The position numbers and the translations under genes were made by a program. Below the pieces are notes generated by a model, which saw nothing but the letters and a program-made list of their open reading frames with translations, was not told the DNA's origin and did not search any database. 57,846 nt of DNA from an uncultured Flavobacteriales bacterium. Its GTDB lineage: Bacteria; Bacteroidota; Bacteroidia; Flavobacteriales_D; Parvicellaceae. Below, one piece after another: positions 1 to 8,373 of this stretch (position 1 is the stretch's first letter; every line of letters begins with the position of its first letter). Location: positions 1-57,846 of the forward strand of contig CALSPA010000018.1 in the NCBI GenBank assembly GCA_943788115.1, in the 5' to 3' direction.

Positions 1-1
1 A

Positions 2-3000
2 ATATTTGATGGTAAAACTGATGCTGAAGGAAAAGTCTCTTTTAACCCTGATATTTCAGTTTCTGATGAGGCACCAGGAATGTTAAAAGCTAATTTTAAA
101 ACTCGTGTTTTTGAAAAAAGTGGCGATTTTAGTATTAATAATCAAACAATCTACTATTCTCCATACAGCAGCTATGTTGGTGTTAAAATCCCGGAAGGGA
201 AAGGGTGGAATGGTGCATTATATTCGAATGACAAAAACTTAATTTCAATTGTTACTTTAGATGAAAATGGAAATCCATTAAACAGAAAAGGTTTAAAAAT
301 TGAAATTTTTGATGTCAGATGGAGATGGTGGTGGGAAAGATCTTATAATGAAGATTTAGCTAGATATGTTTCTGATAAATCCACACATCTTATTAAATCC
401 GATTTAGTCAATACTGTAGATGGAAAAGTATTGTATGAAATGGATTTTAAAGGAGATTACTATGGAAGGAAATTAATTAGAATTACAGATCCAATTTCTG
501 GTCACAGTACTGGTGAAACATTTTACTTAACTTATAGAGGTTGGTGGAATAATTCTGGTCAAGAAAATTCAGAAGGTGCAGAAATGTTGGTTTTTTCAAC
601 AGATAAAAAAGCTTACAATGTTGGTGAAGATGTAGAAGTAGAGCTTCCTAAATTTAATCAAGGAAGAGCATTGGTTAGCGTTGAATCAGGTTCTAAAGTA
701 GTGGAAACTTTTTGGGTCGACCCTAAGGAGAATAACCATAAATTTTCTTTTAAAACAACTCCTGAAATGTCTCCAAACGTTTTTGTTCACATTTCATTAG
801 TTCAACCACATGTAAATAAAGAAAATGATTTACCCATTCGTTTATACGGTATTCAATCTATTAAAGTTGAGGATCCAAACACTATTTTGCATCCTAAAAT
901 TGATATGGCTGATGAATTGAGCCCTGAAAAAGAGGTGTCAATAAGAGTTAGTGAATCTAACGGTAAGAAAATGACTTATACTGTTGCTGTTGTTGATGAT
1001 GGATTATTAGATCTCACCAATTTTAGAACGCCCAACCCTTGGAATACTTTTTATTCCAAAGAAGCACTCGGTATTAAAACTTGGGACATGTATAAATATG
1101 TTATAGGTGCATTTTCTGGGGAGATGGCTGGTCTATTAGCTCTTGGTGGTGATGAATTTGAAAAAGAAAATGATGCAAGCAAGGTTAACCGTTTTAAACC
1201 TGTTGTTAGGTATTTTGGGCCCTTTACAATTGAATCAGGGCAATCAAAAGAACATAAGTTTATCATGCCCAATTACATTGGATCTGTTAGAACAATGGTT
1301 GTTGCAGGAAATGCTGGTGCTTATGGTTCTGCCGAAAAAACAACTCCAGTAAAAAAGCCCTTAATGGTTCTTGCTACCTTACCTAGAGTAGTTTCTCCAT
1401 CAGATTTGGTCAAACTTCCTGTTACTGTTTTTGCAATGGATAAATCAGTTAAAAAAGCTACTGTAACTGTAGAAACAAATAACATGTTTAGCTTAATAGG
1501 TTCTAAGTCTAAATCAGTTACTTTTTCAGAGATAGGAGATAAGGTTGTTAATTTTGACCTTAAGGTTGCTAACCAAATAGGCAAAGGGAATGTTAAAGTT
1601 TCTGTGAAATCAGGAAATAAAACTGCTTATCATTCAATTGACATTGCACTGAGAATTCCAAACCCTAGAATAAATGACATTACAGAATCCGTTATTGAAC
1701 CTGGTGAATCTTGGAGCAGTGAATATCAACAAATTGGAATAAAAGGGACCAATACTGGAATATTGGAAGTTTCTAGTATTCCACCTTTAAACTTGGAAAG
1801 TAGGTTAGGATATTTAATTAGATATCCACATGGTTGTATTGAGCAAACAACTTCTTCTGTTTTCCCTCAATTATTTCTTTCTAATTTATTGGATTTAAAA
1901 GAAGAACAGATAAAAGAAATTCAAAACAATATTAATAATGGTATCTCAAGGTTGAAAACATTTCAAATATCAAATGGTGGAATGTCTTACTGGCCGAACA
2001 ATAACAATGGCGCTAGCGAGTGGGGTACCAACTATGCTGGACATTTTTTAATTGAAGCTAGAAATCAAGGTTATGCTGTTCCAGATGGAATGATTAAGAG
2101 CTGGCTAAAATTTCAAAAGCAAAGGGCTAATAGTTGGTCAAGATATAATAACAGTGGTTATTCAAGTGAGTTGTTACAATCTTATAGATTATATACACTG
2201 GCACTTGCTAAAAAACCAGCGTTAGGAGCTATGAATAGAATGAAAGAGATTAATAATTTAACAGTTACCTCTAGATGGAGACTTGCGGGGGCTTATGTAC
2301 TAGCGGGTAAGCCTGAAGTTGCTAAGTCATTAGTGAAATCTATTGGTGTAAATGTTCCTAAATACAATACACCATCTTATACTTATGGAAGTTCAAGAAG
2401 AGACGAAGCTATGATTTTAGAAGTCTTAACTCTCTTGAATGATTTTAAAACCGGTAAATCAATTATGGATAATATTTCTAATGGTTTGGCTTCAAGAAGC
2501 TGGTATAGTACACAAACAACAGCTTATTCACTTATGGCAATAAGTAAGTTTATTGGAGATGATTCAAAGGTGGATATGAATTACCAATTAGTTGTAAATG
2601 GCGATAGTGAAAATGTGAAATCTTCTTCTCCTATTAGTCAGAATAAAATCAGCTTTAAATCCAATGGATCTGGTCAGTTAAAACTGACAAATGAATCTAC
2701 TAAAAAGTTATTTGTAAAACTTCAGCTTAGTGGTATTCCTTTAAATGGAGACAACACATCTAAAGAAAGTAACTTGCAAATGATTGTTAAATACATGGAT
2801 CTTCAAGAAAATCCAATTGACCCTTCTGTGATTGAACAAGGCACTGATTTTATTGCTGAAGTTGACATTTTTCATCCAGGTGTTAAACCTCATTATACTG
2901 AAATGGCACTAACTCAATTGTTCCCGTCTGGTTGGGAGATTAGAAACACTAGAATGGATGTAAGTGCATCTACATTGTTAAAAGATGTCCCAGATTATCA

Positions 3001-3211
3001 AGACTTTAGAGACGATAGAGTTCTTACTTATTTTAACATAAACAGGTACACTCGTAAAAAATTCAGAGTTATTCTAAATGCAACTTATTTAGGGGAATTT
3101 AATTTACCTACTGTTTATTGTGAGGCAATGTATGATAATGAGATAAATGCTAGAAAAGCTGGAACTAGAGTTAAAGTAGTTAAGGCTGGTGGAGAGCTAA
3201 GTGATTTATAG
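2..3211 (+). CDS. alpha-2-macroglobulin family protein (5' partial)
   Basis: This is the C-terminal 1069 residues of a bacterial alpha-2-macroglobulin (YfhM/MagD-like), an envelope protease trap. The frame is open to the left edge, so the N-terminus and signal peptide lie outside; the first ATG (position 80) is internal. The thioester motif is readable as YPHGCIEQTT, with Cys encoded at 1835-1837 and Gln two codons further on (CxEQ), so the thioester chemistry appears intact. It is followed by the helical thioester (complement-like) domain with conserved aromatic and Gly-rich segments, then a receptor-binding-like C-terminal region. Only 3 bp separate it from the PBP1C gene. The same A2M-pbpC pairing is known in E. 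coli and other Gram-negatives, where the pair is thought to defend and repair the wall after outer-membrane breach. Family assignment is firm; its particular target proteases are unknown. Confidence 0.93.
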   Translation: MFDGKTDAEGKVSFNPDISVSDEAPGMLKANFKTRVFEKSGDFSINNQTIYYSPYSSYVGVKIPEGKGWNGALYSNDKNLISIVTLDENGNPLNRKGLKIEIFDVRWRWWWERSYNEDLARYVSDKSTHLIKSDLVNTVDGKVLYEMDFKGDYYGRKLIRITDPISGHSTGETFYLTYRGWWNNSGQENSEGAEMLVFSTDKKAYNVGEDVEVELPKFNQGRALVSVESGSKVVETFWVDPKENNHKFSFKTTPEMSPNVFVHISLVQPHVNKENDLPIRLYGIQSIKVEDPNTILHPKIDMADELSPEKEVSIRVSESNGKKMTYTVAVVDDGLLDLTNFRTPNPWNTFYSKEALGIKTWDMYKYVIGAFSGEMAGLLALGGDEFEKENDASKVNRFKPVVRYFGPFTIESGQSKEHKFIMPNYIGSVRTMVVAGNAGAYGSAEKTTPVKKPLMVLATLPRVVSPSDLVKLPVTVFAMDKSVKKATVTVETNNMFSLIGSKSKSVTFSEIGDKVVNFDLKVANQIGKGNVKVSVKSGNKTAYHSIDIALRIPNPRINDITESVIEPGESWSSEYQQIGIKGTNTGILEVSSIPPLNLESRLGYLIRYPHGCIEQTTSSVFPQLFLSNLLDLKEEQIKEIQNNINNGISRLKTFQISNGGMSYWPNNNNGASEWGTNYAGHFLIEARNQGYAVPDGMIKSWLKFQKQRANSWSRYNNSGYSSELLQSYRLYTLALAKKPALGAMNRMKEINNLTVTSRWRLAGAYVLAGKPEVAKSLVKSIGVNVPKYNTPSYTYGSSRRDEAMILEVLTLLNDFKTGKSIMDNISNGLASRSWYSTQTTAYSLMAISKFIGDDSKVDMNYQLVVNGDSENVKSSSPISQNKISFKSNGSGQLKLTNESTKKLFVKLQLSGIPLNGDNTSKESNLQMIVKYMDLQENPIDPSVIEQGTDFIAEVDIFHPGVKPHYTEMALTQLFPSGWEIRNTRMDVSASTLLKDVPDYQDFRDDRVLTYFNINRYTRKKFRVILNATYLGEFNLPTVYCEAMYDNEINARKAGTRVKVVKAGGELSDL

Positions 3212-3214
3212 TAT

Positions 3215-5548
3215 ATGTATTTGTTTTTAAGATTGATGGGTTTTAATAAAACAAAAAAAAAGCTTGTTGTCTTCTCTATTATTAGTGTTTTAATCTTAAC
3301 ATGGTGTTTATCTATTGGAGAACTATTTAGTGATCCTTATTCAACCATTATAAGAAGCTCTAATGGGAATTTGCTTTCTGCTAGAATAGCGTCTGATGGT
3401 CAGTGGAGATTTCCTTGTTCTGATTCTATTCCCGATAAGTATAAAAAAGCTGTTGTCTTTTTTGAAGACGAATATTTTCATTACCATTTAGGAATTAATC
3501 CTGTTTCAATTGTTCGAGCTTTTAGTCAGAATATGTTTTCTGATAAAATCATTAGTGGCGGAAGTACATTGTCCATGCAGCTCATTAGATTGTCTAGAAA
3601 AGGAAAGTCTAGAACCTATTCCGAGAAAGTCATTGAAATTTTATTAGCAATTAGATTGGAGCTTACTCATTCTAAGGCTGACATTTTAAATTTATATGCA
3701 TCACATGCTCCATTTGGAGGTAATGTAGTTGGTTTAGAGGCAGCTTCATGGAGGTATTATGGAAGGTCTTCTAACTTACTATCTTGGGGGGAGATAACAA
3801 CTTTGGCAGTTTTGCCAAATGCTCCTTCATTGATTTATCCAGGTAAAAATCATCAATTATTACTTTCTAAAAGAAATAGATTATTGGATAAATTATCTAG
3901 AAATGAAATTTTAACTAAAGAAAATTGTGAATTGGCTAAAGAAGAACCGCTTCCTCAGAAACCAATTCCTTTGCCTCAACATACTCCACATTTATTGAAC
4001 AGGTCATTTAAAGATGGAATTAAGAATAAACAGATATATTCTTCAATTAATCAAGAGCTACAACTTTCATTAAACGAATTAATGAAAAGGTATCATTTTA
4101 GATTGTCACAAAATGAAATTCAGAATGCAGCCTTACTTGTTATTGACGTGAAAAACGCTAAAGTTTTATCATATGTTGGAAATACGAATTGTAAAGTTGA
4201 AGATTGTGGTGCTAATGTTGATGTTATTACAGCTAATAGAAGCACTGGAAGTACTTTAAAGCCGCTACTATACATTTCTATGCTTGAAAATGGGACATTG
4301 CTTCCTACAGCTTTAATTGAAGATGTTCCTACAAAAATTTCTGGATATTCACCTCAAAATTTTAATCGATCATATGATGGTGCAGTTCCTGCTAATGATG
4401 CTCTTGTAAGGTCTTTAAATATTCCTGCAGTTAAATTGTTGCAGAATTACGGAGTTCAAGAATTCTATAAACGTTTAAATGAACTTCAGATAAGTACGAT
4501 TAATAGAGGAGCTTCTCATTATGGGTTGTCTTTAATTTTAGGTGGAGCAGAATGCACTTTGTGGGAATTGTGTGAAGCTTATTATTTCTTAGCTAAAAAG
4601 TTGAATAACCAATCTTTGAAACCAATAAGCTATCTAAAAGAAATTAATGTTGAATCAGCTTTAGAGCTAGATAATTTTTCAAAAGCTTCAATTTTTCAAG
4701 TTTTTGAAATGTTAACTCAAGTAAATAGACCTTTAGAGGAAGGTGCTTGGAAAATATTCGAGTCTTCAAAGAAAATTGCGTGGAAAACAGGTACAAGTTT
4801 TGGTCAACGAGATGCTTGGTCTGTTGGAATTACACCAGAATATATTGTTGGTGTATGGGTGGGGAATGCCGATGGAGAGGGTAGACCTGGTTTAACAGGT
4901 GTTAAAATGGCTGCTCCATTGATGTTTGAAACCTTTAAGAAGTTAAACACTACAACATGGTTTGAGTCTCCAGAAAGTGAGCTAAAAACAATTGAGATTT
5001 GTGCTCAAAGTGGTTTTAGAAAATCTATTAATTGTCCCGAATCTAGGTTTATACGAAATCATGAGATGGGTATTCATTATCCTACTTGTGAATATCATAA
5101 AATAATTCATTTAGATAATAATGAGAAATTTAGAGTTAATAGCAGTTGTTATGATGTTTCTACAATGAAGGAAAAAAGTTGGTTTTCTTTACCTCCTGTG
5201 CAAGAATGGTATTATAGGTTGCGGCATCCATCTTATAAGAAACTACCAGAGCTTCATCCAGATTGTATTGTAAATAACGAAAGAGTAATGGATCTAATAT
5301 ATCCTAATGATGGGTTGAAAATATATATTCCTAAAAATTTAGATGGTAGTTTAAGCGCATCTGTATTTGAAATGGCTCATAAAAATCCTGCTGCTGAAAT
5401 TTATTGGTACATTGATGAGCAATTTTTAGGTAAAACAAAGCGAAATCATAAAATGGAAATTTCAGCTAATGAAGGTGTACATAAATTTGTTTTTATAGAT
5501 GAAATGGGGAATACCTTTAAGAAAAATATAGAATTTATTTATAGGTGA
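3215..5548 (+). CDS. pbpC: penicillin-binding protein 1C (bifunctional peptidoglycan synthase)
   Basis: This 777-residue protein has an N-terminal membrane anchor (about residues 17-34), a GT51 glycosyltransferase domain with catalytic EDEYF (residues 84-88) and GGSTLSMQL (115-123), then a transpeptidase domain with the active-site STLK motif (Ser346/Lys349), an SLN motif and KTGT (524-527). It ends in a BiPBP_C-type beta domain, the signature of PBP1C rather than PBP1A/B. It polymerises lipid II and is predicted to cross-link peptidoglycan in the periplasm. The start ATG lies 3 bp after the stop of the A2M gene; a second ATG at 3236 (MGFNKTKKK) is an alternative start. Co-transcription with the A2M gene is very likely. 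The gene converges with the minus-strand signalling gene, only 2 bp away. Confidence 0.95.
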   Translation: MYLFLRLMGFNKTKKKLVVFSIISVLILTWCLSIGELFSDPYSTIIRSSNGNLLSARIASDGQWRFPCSDSIPDKYKKAVVFFEDEYFHYHLGINPVSIVRAFSQNMFSDKIISGGSTLSMQLIRLSRKGKSRTYSEKVIEILLAIRLELTHSKADILNLYASHAPFGGNVVGLEAASWRYYGRSSNLLSWGEITTLAVLPNAPSLIYPGKNHQLLLSKRNRLLDKLSRNEILTKENCELAKEEPLPQKPIPLPQHTPHLLNRSFKDGIKNKQIYSSINQELQLSLNELMKRYHFRLSQNEIQNAALLVIDVKNAKVLSYVGNTNCKVEDCGANVDVITANRSTGSTLKPLLYISMLENGTLLPTALIEDVPTKISGYSPQNFNRSYDGAVPANDALVRSLNIPAVKLLQNYGVQEFYKRLNELQISTINRGASHYGLSLILGGAECTLWELCEAYYFLAKKLNNQSLKPISYLKEINVESALELDNFSKASIFQVFEMLTQVNRPLEEGAWKIFESSKKIAWKTGTSFGQRDAWSVGITPEYIVGVWVGNADGEGRPGLTGVKMAAPLMFETFKKLNTTTWFESPESELKTIEICAQSGFRKSINCPESRFIRNHEMGIHYPTCEYHKIIHLDNNEKFRVNSSCYDVSTMKEKSWFSLPPVQEWYYRLRHPSYKKLPELHPDCIVNNERVMDLIYPNDGLKIYIPKNLDGSLSASVFEMAHKNPAAEIYWYIDEQFLGKTKRNHKMEISANEGVHKFVFIDEMGNTFKKNIEFIYR

Positions 5549-5550
5549 TT

Positions 5551-7605
5551 TTAAACTTTTATACCTACTACACAAACATCATCTAATTGTTCTGTTTGAT
5601 TTTTCCAATTATTAAAGAAGGTTAATAATTCCATTCGTTGTTCTTCCATCTTTAGTTCATTGTTTTTAAGTAACAACTTTTTGAAATTGGCCGATTTTAA
5701 TTTTTTGTCATTTTCTCCCCCGAACTGGTCTGCATATCCATCAGTGAATAGGTAGATAACATCATTTTTTATTAAATCTATTTCATGATTACTAAATGGT
5801 GTATAACTCTCAGCCATTCCAACAGGTTGTTTGTCTGCTCTATACTCAAGAAGTTCATTGTTTCTTATAATTAAAAGGTGATTGTTTGCTCCAGAATAAA
5901 GTAGTTTTTTTGAAGCAGAATTATAATTTATTAAAGAGATGTCCATCCCATCTTTAATACCTAAAGAGTTTTTACTAAATGTTTCAATAACTAGGTCTCT
6001 TGTTTTATCAAGAATTTGAGCAGGGTTAGTAAGATTAAATTCTTTTACCGATTTGTTTAAAGCGTTGTAACAAACAACAGAAACCATTGCTCCAGGAACT
6101 CCGTGTCCTGTGCAGTCAGCTACGGCTAGTAAATTGGAATTAGGTGTTTTTTCTAACCAGTAAAAATCACCTGCCACAATATCTTTAGGAAGGTGCAAAA
6201 CAAAATTATTTTCAAAAGCTGTAGATATTTGACCTTTAGCAGGTAGAATTGCATCTTGTATTCTTTTAGCATAATTTATTGAGTCGTTAATTTCTTTGTT
6301 TTTAATTTCAAGAATGTTTTTCTTTTCATTAAGCTCTTTTGTTCTTTCAGTAACTTTTCCTTCAAGCTGCAGCATGGCTTTTTCTTTGGCATTATCTTTT
6401 TCTTTCCTTAGACTACTCATCTTTTTACCTATACCAAGTGAAAGAATAAATACTTGAGCAACAATAGCTGCTAGCAAATAGTATTGAATTGAATAACCTT
6501 CTTTATCATTTATTAGGTCAAGAAATATTAAAACAAAACCTATTATTAAACATAAATACGCTAAAAGAAAAATTTTAGTGTGGTATGTTCTTTTGAAAAA
6601 AGCTGGAATAGTACAAGTAGTGTAAACGATTATTGTCCATAAAATAGAACATAAGAAAGTTCTTGCAACTAATCCGGAATAAATGAAAGTGTAACTAAAT
6701 AAGAAAAAAGATAAAATTGATAAGTAGATAATAACATTTAATATAATATTCCATCGTTTATAAAATTTTTTTATGTCAAGGTATTTACTGCTAAATAGTG
6801 CATAAGAGATTATTGTTGCAGTTGAGGATCCTAATAAAATTAAAGGATTATTAACCCATGTTTGATTGGGGAGAAATAATTCAAATAAAGTTCCGTAAAT
6901 AGATAAAATTAAACTGCCTGCAAAGAACAGGTAAGCGCAGTAATATATGTAAGTACTATCTTTTGTGGACCAAAAAAGAATGAGATTGGTAAAAAGAATT
7001 ATAATTATTATTCCAATGAAAATACCTATGTAATAATTTGATTTTCTATTAGCTTTTAAAACGAATTTTGATGGAAATATATCAGAATGTGGAATCGTTA
7101 ATTCACTTTCGTTAGTATTAGAAATGAATACGTAATACGTATTTTCTTTATTTGGTGAAATGTTAAATGGTAGAAATTCTTTATTACCGTGTGTATATGC
7201 TCTTTTGCTTGAGGGAATAGATTTCCCAGAAATTTTTTCAATATAAATTCTACCATTAAATTCATATAGTTTTTTCACTTTGTTGGTTGAAACTCCATAG
7301 AAATATTGAAGATTATGATTCGAATTGTTTTTAATTTTGAATTTTAACCAGCAACCATTTTTGGAGATAATTGATTCATTTACAATGTGATTATTTTTAT
7401 TTAATTCTAGAATTGTAAATTCTGGTTTATTTTTTAAAATGGAATCTATTGTTAATAATGTGTCCGGGAAAAAATAGGAAACATATGGATCAAGATCTGT
7501 ATACTTATTTGATGAGTCACTGTTTACAACTAGCGCATTTTGGCTTAATAAAAAAGTGGATTTAAGTATTGAAAAAATGAAAAATAAAAAAGTTAGTCGC
7601 TTCAT
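5551..7605 (-). CDS. 7TMR-DISM sensor with SpoIIE-type PP2C phosphatase output
   Basis: This is a membrane signalling protein of about 684 residues. A signal peptide is followed by an extracellular 7TMR-DISM-like sensory domain (roughly residues 25-185), seven predicted membrane helices (about 190-400), a charged coiled coil and a C-terminal SpoIIE/PP2C serine phosphatase. Phosphatase signatures are DIVAGDFYW, ADCTGHGVPGAMVS, DGMDISL and TDGYADQFGG, which supply the metal-binding aspartates. Such proteins usually dephosphorylate anti-sigma-factor antagonists or related regulators in response to an extracytoplasmic ligand; no partner is encoded here. I chose the ATG at 7603-7605 because it begins a clean signal peptide (MKRLTFLFF); an upstream ATG at 7632 adds nine residues. 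It is the last gene of the minus-strand set barrel-GLPGLI-phosphatase, 45 bp after the GLPGLI stop. Confidence 0.88.
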   Translation of the reverse strand: MKRLTFLFFIFSILKSTFLLSQNALVVNSDSSNKYTDLDPYVSYFFPDTLLTIDSILKNKPEFTILELNKNNHIVNESIISKNGCWLKFKIKNNSNHNLQYFYGVSTNKVKKLYEFNGRIYIEKISGKSIPSSKRAYTHGNKEFLPFNISPNKENTYYVFISNTNESELTIPHSDIFPSKFVLKANRKSNYYIGIFIGIIIIILFTNLILFWSTKDSTYIYYCAYLFFAGSLILSIYGTLFELFLPNQTWVNNPLILLGSSTATIISYALFSSKYLDIKKFYKRWNIILNVIIYLSILSFFLFSYTFIYSGLVARTFLCSILWTIIVYTTCTIPAFFKRTYHTKIFLLAYLCLIIGFVLIFLDLINDKEGYSIQYYLLAAIVAQVFILSLGIGKKMSSLRKEKDNAKEKAMLQLEGKVTERTKELNEKKNILEIKNKEINDSINYAKRIQDAILPAKGQISTAFENNFVLHLPKDIVAGDFYWLEKTPNSNLLAVADCTGHGVPGAMVSVVCYNALNKSVKEFNLTNPAQILDKTRDLVIETFSKNSLGIKDGMDISLINYNSASKKLLYSGANNHLLIIRNNELLEYRADKQPVGMAESYTPFSNHEIDLIKNDVIYLFTDGYADQFGGENDKKLKSANFKKLLLKNNELKMEEQRMELLTFFNNWKNQTEQLDDVCVVGIKV

Positions 7606-7650
7606 GTTTAGACTTTGAATAAAGGTAGTCAAAAGCTAAACAGAAATTTG

Positions 7651-8373
7651 CTACCAAGCAAAAACATCATTAACTAGTTTTTTCATCCAAGGATTTCCTT
7701 TGGCACGCTTTTCTAGTTTTGTTCTTAGCTCCATTTCGGTAAGAACATCTTTCTTTTTTGTTTCAGGCTCCAGTTGGTCAGGATCAATATAGCTTTCTTT
7801 AATTGACTTAGCAAAGTAAACAACTCCACCATCTTCTGTAGCTAATCCAAGGATTGTTCCTGGAAGTCCGTTAAATGTTTCTGGTCCTGTTGAAGGGTTA
7901 ATTTTATTGGTATACCATGCATAGATATTAGTGCTGTCATTTTTATTCCAAATGGCTCTTCTACATTCATAACCAGCAATTATTCTTTTGCGATCTGTAA
8001 TCTTCCATTTTCTTTGTATTGCAGTGTCTCTAACATACACAGATTCTCCCCAAATACTATAAACAGATAGTCTTGTTTTGCTGTTTAAATTTTGGTATAC
8101 AGTATTTTTAGATGTAGTCCAATCCATTTTACCTTGACTTTCTCCCTCTATGGGTTTAAAAAGAGAGGTGTTTCCAGTAAACTGCAGCTCAAATAAATCT
8201 ATTTTGACTTTTTCATCACCAATCCATTTTCTTGACCTTTCTGTAGTATACTTTTTTAAGAGATTGATTTTTCTTTCATATGTTATAACACCGCTTTTTA
8301 ATTGACCAAAGACAGGTGTTATTAAAGAAGTTAATAGAAAGTATAAAGTATATTTTTTAATGGAAGCTAGCAT
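7651..8373 (-). CDS. GLPGLI family protein
   Basis: This 240-residue exported protein has a signal peptide ending VFGQ (about residue 24) and the family motif in the form FNGLPGTILGL, followed by an EDGG segment. GLPGLI proteins (PF09697) are Bacteroidota-specific, and their molecular role is unknown. They are often encoded next to CarboxypepD_reg/TonB-type outer-membrane barrels, as here: its 5' end overlaps the 3' end of the barrel gene by 17 bp, which indicates translational coupling and a probable shared function at the outer membrane. Confidence 0.9.
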   Translation of the reverse strand: MLASIKKYTLYFLLTSLITPVFGQLKSGVITYERKINLLKKYTTERSRKWIGDEKVKIDLFELQFTGNTSLFKPIEGESQGKMDWTTSKNTVYQNLNSKTRLSVYSIWGESVYVRDTAIQRKWKITDRKRIIAGYECRRAIWNKNDSTNIYAWYTNKINPSTGPETFNGLPGTILGLATEDGGVVYFAKSIKESYIDPDQLEPETKKKDVLTEMELRTKLEKRAKGNPWMKKLVNDVFAW

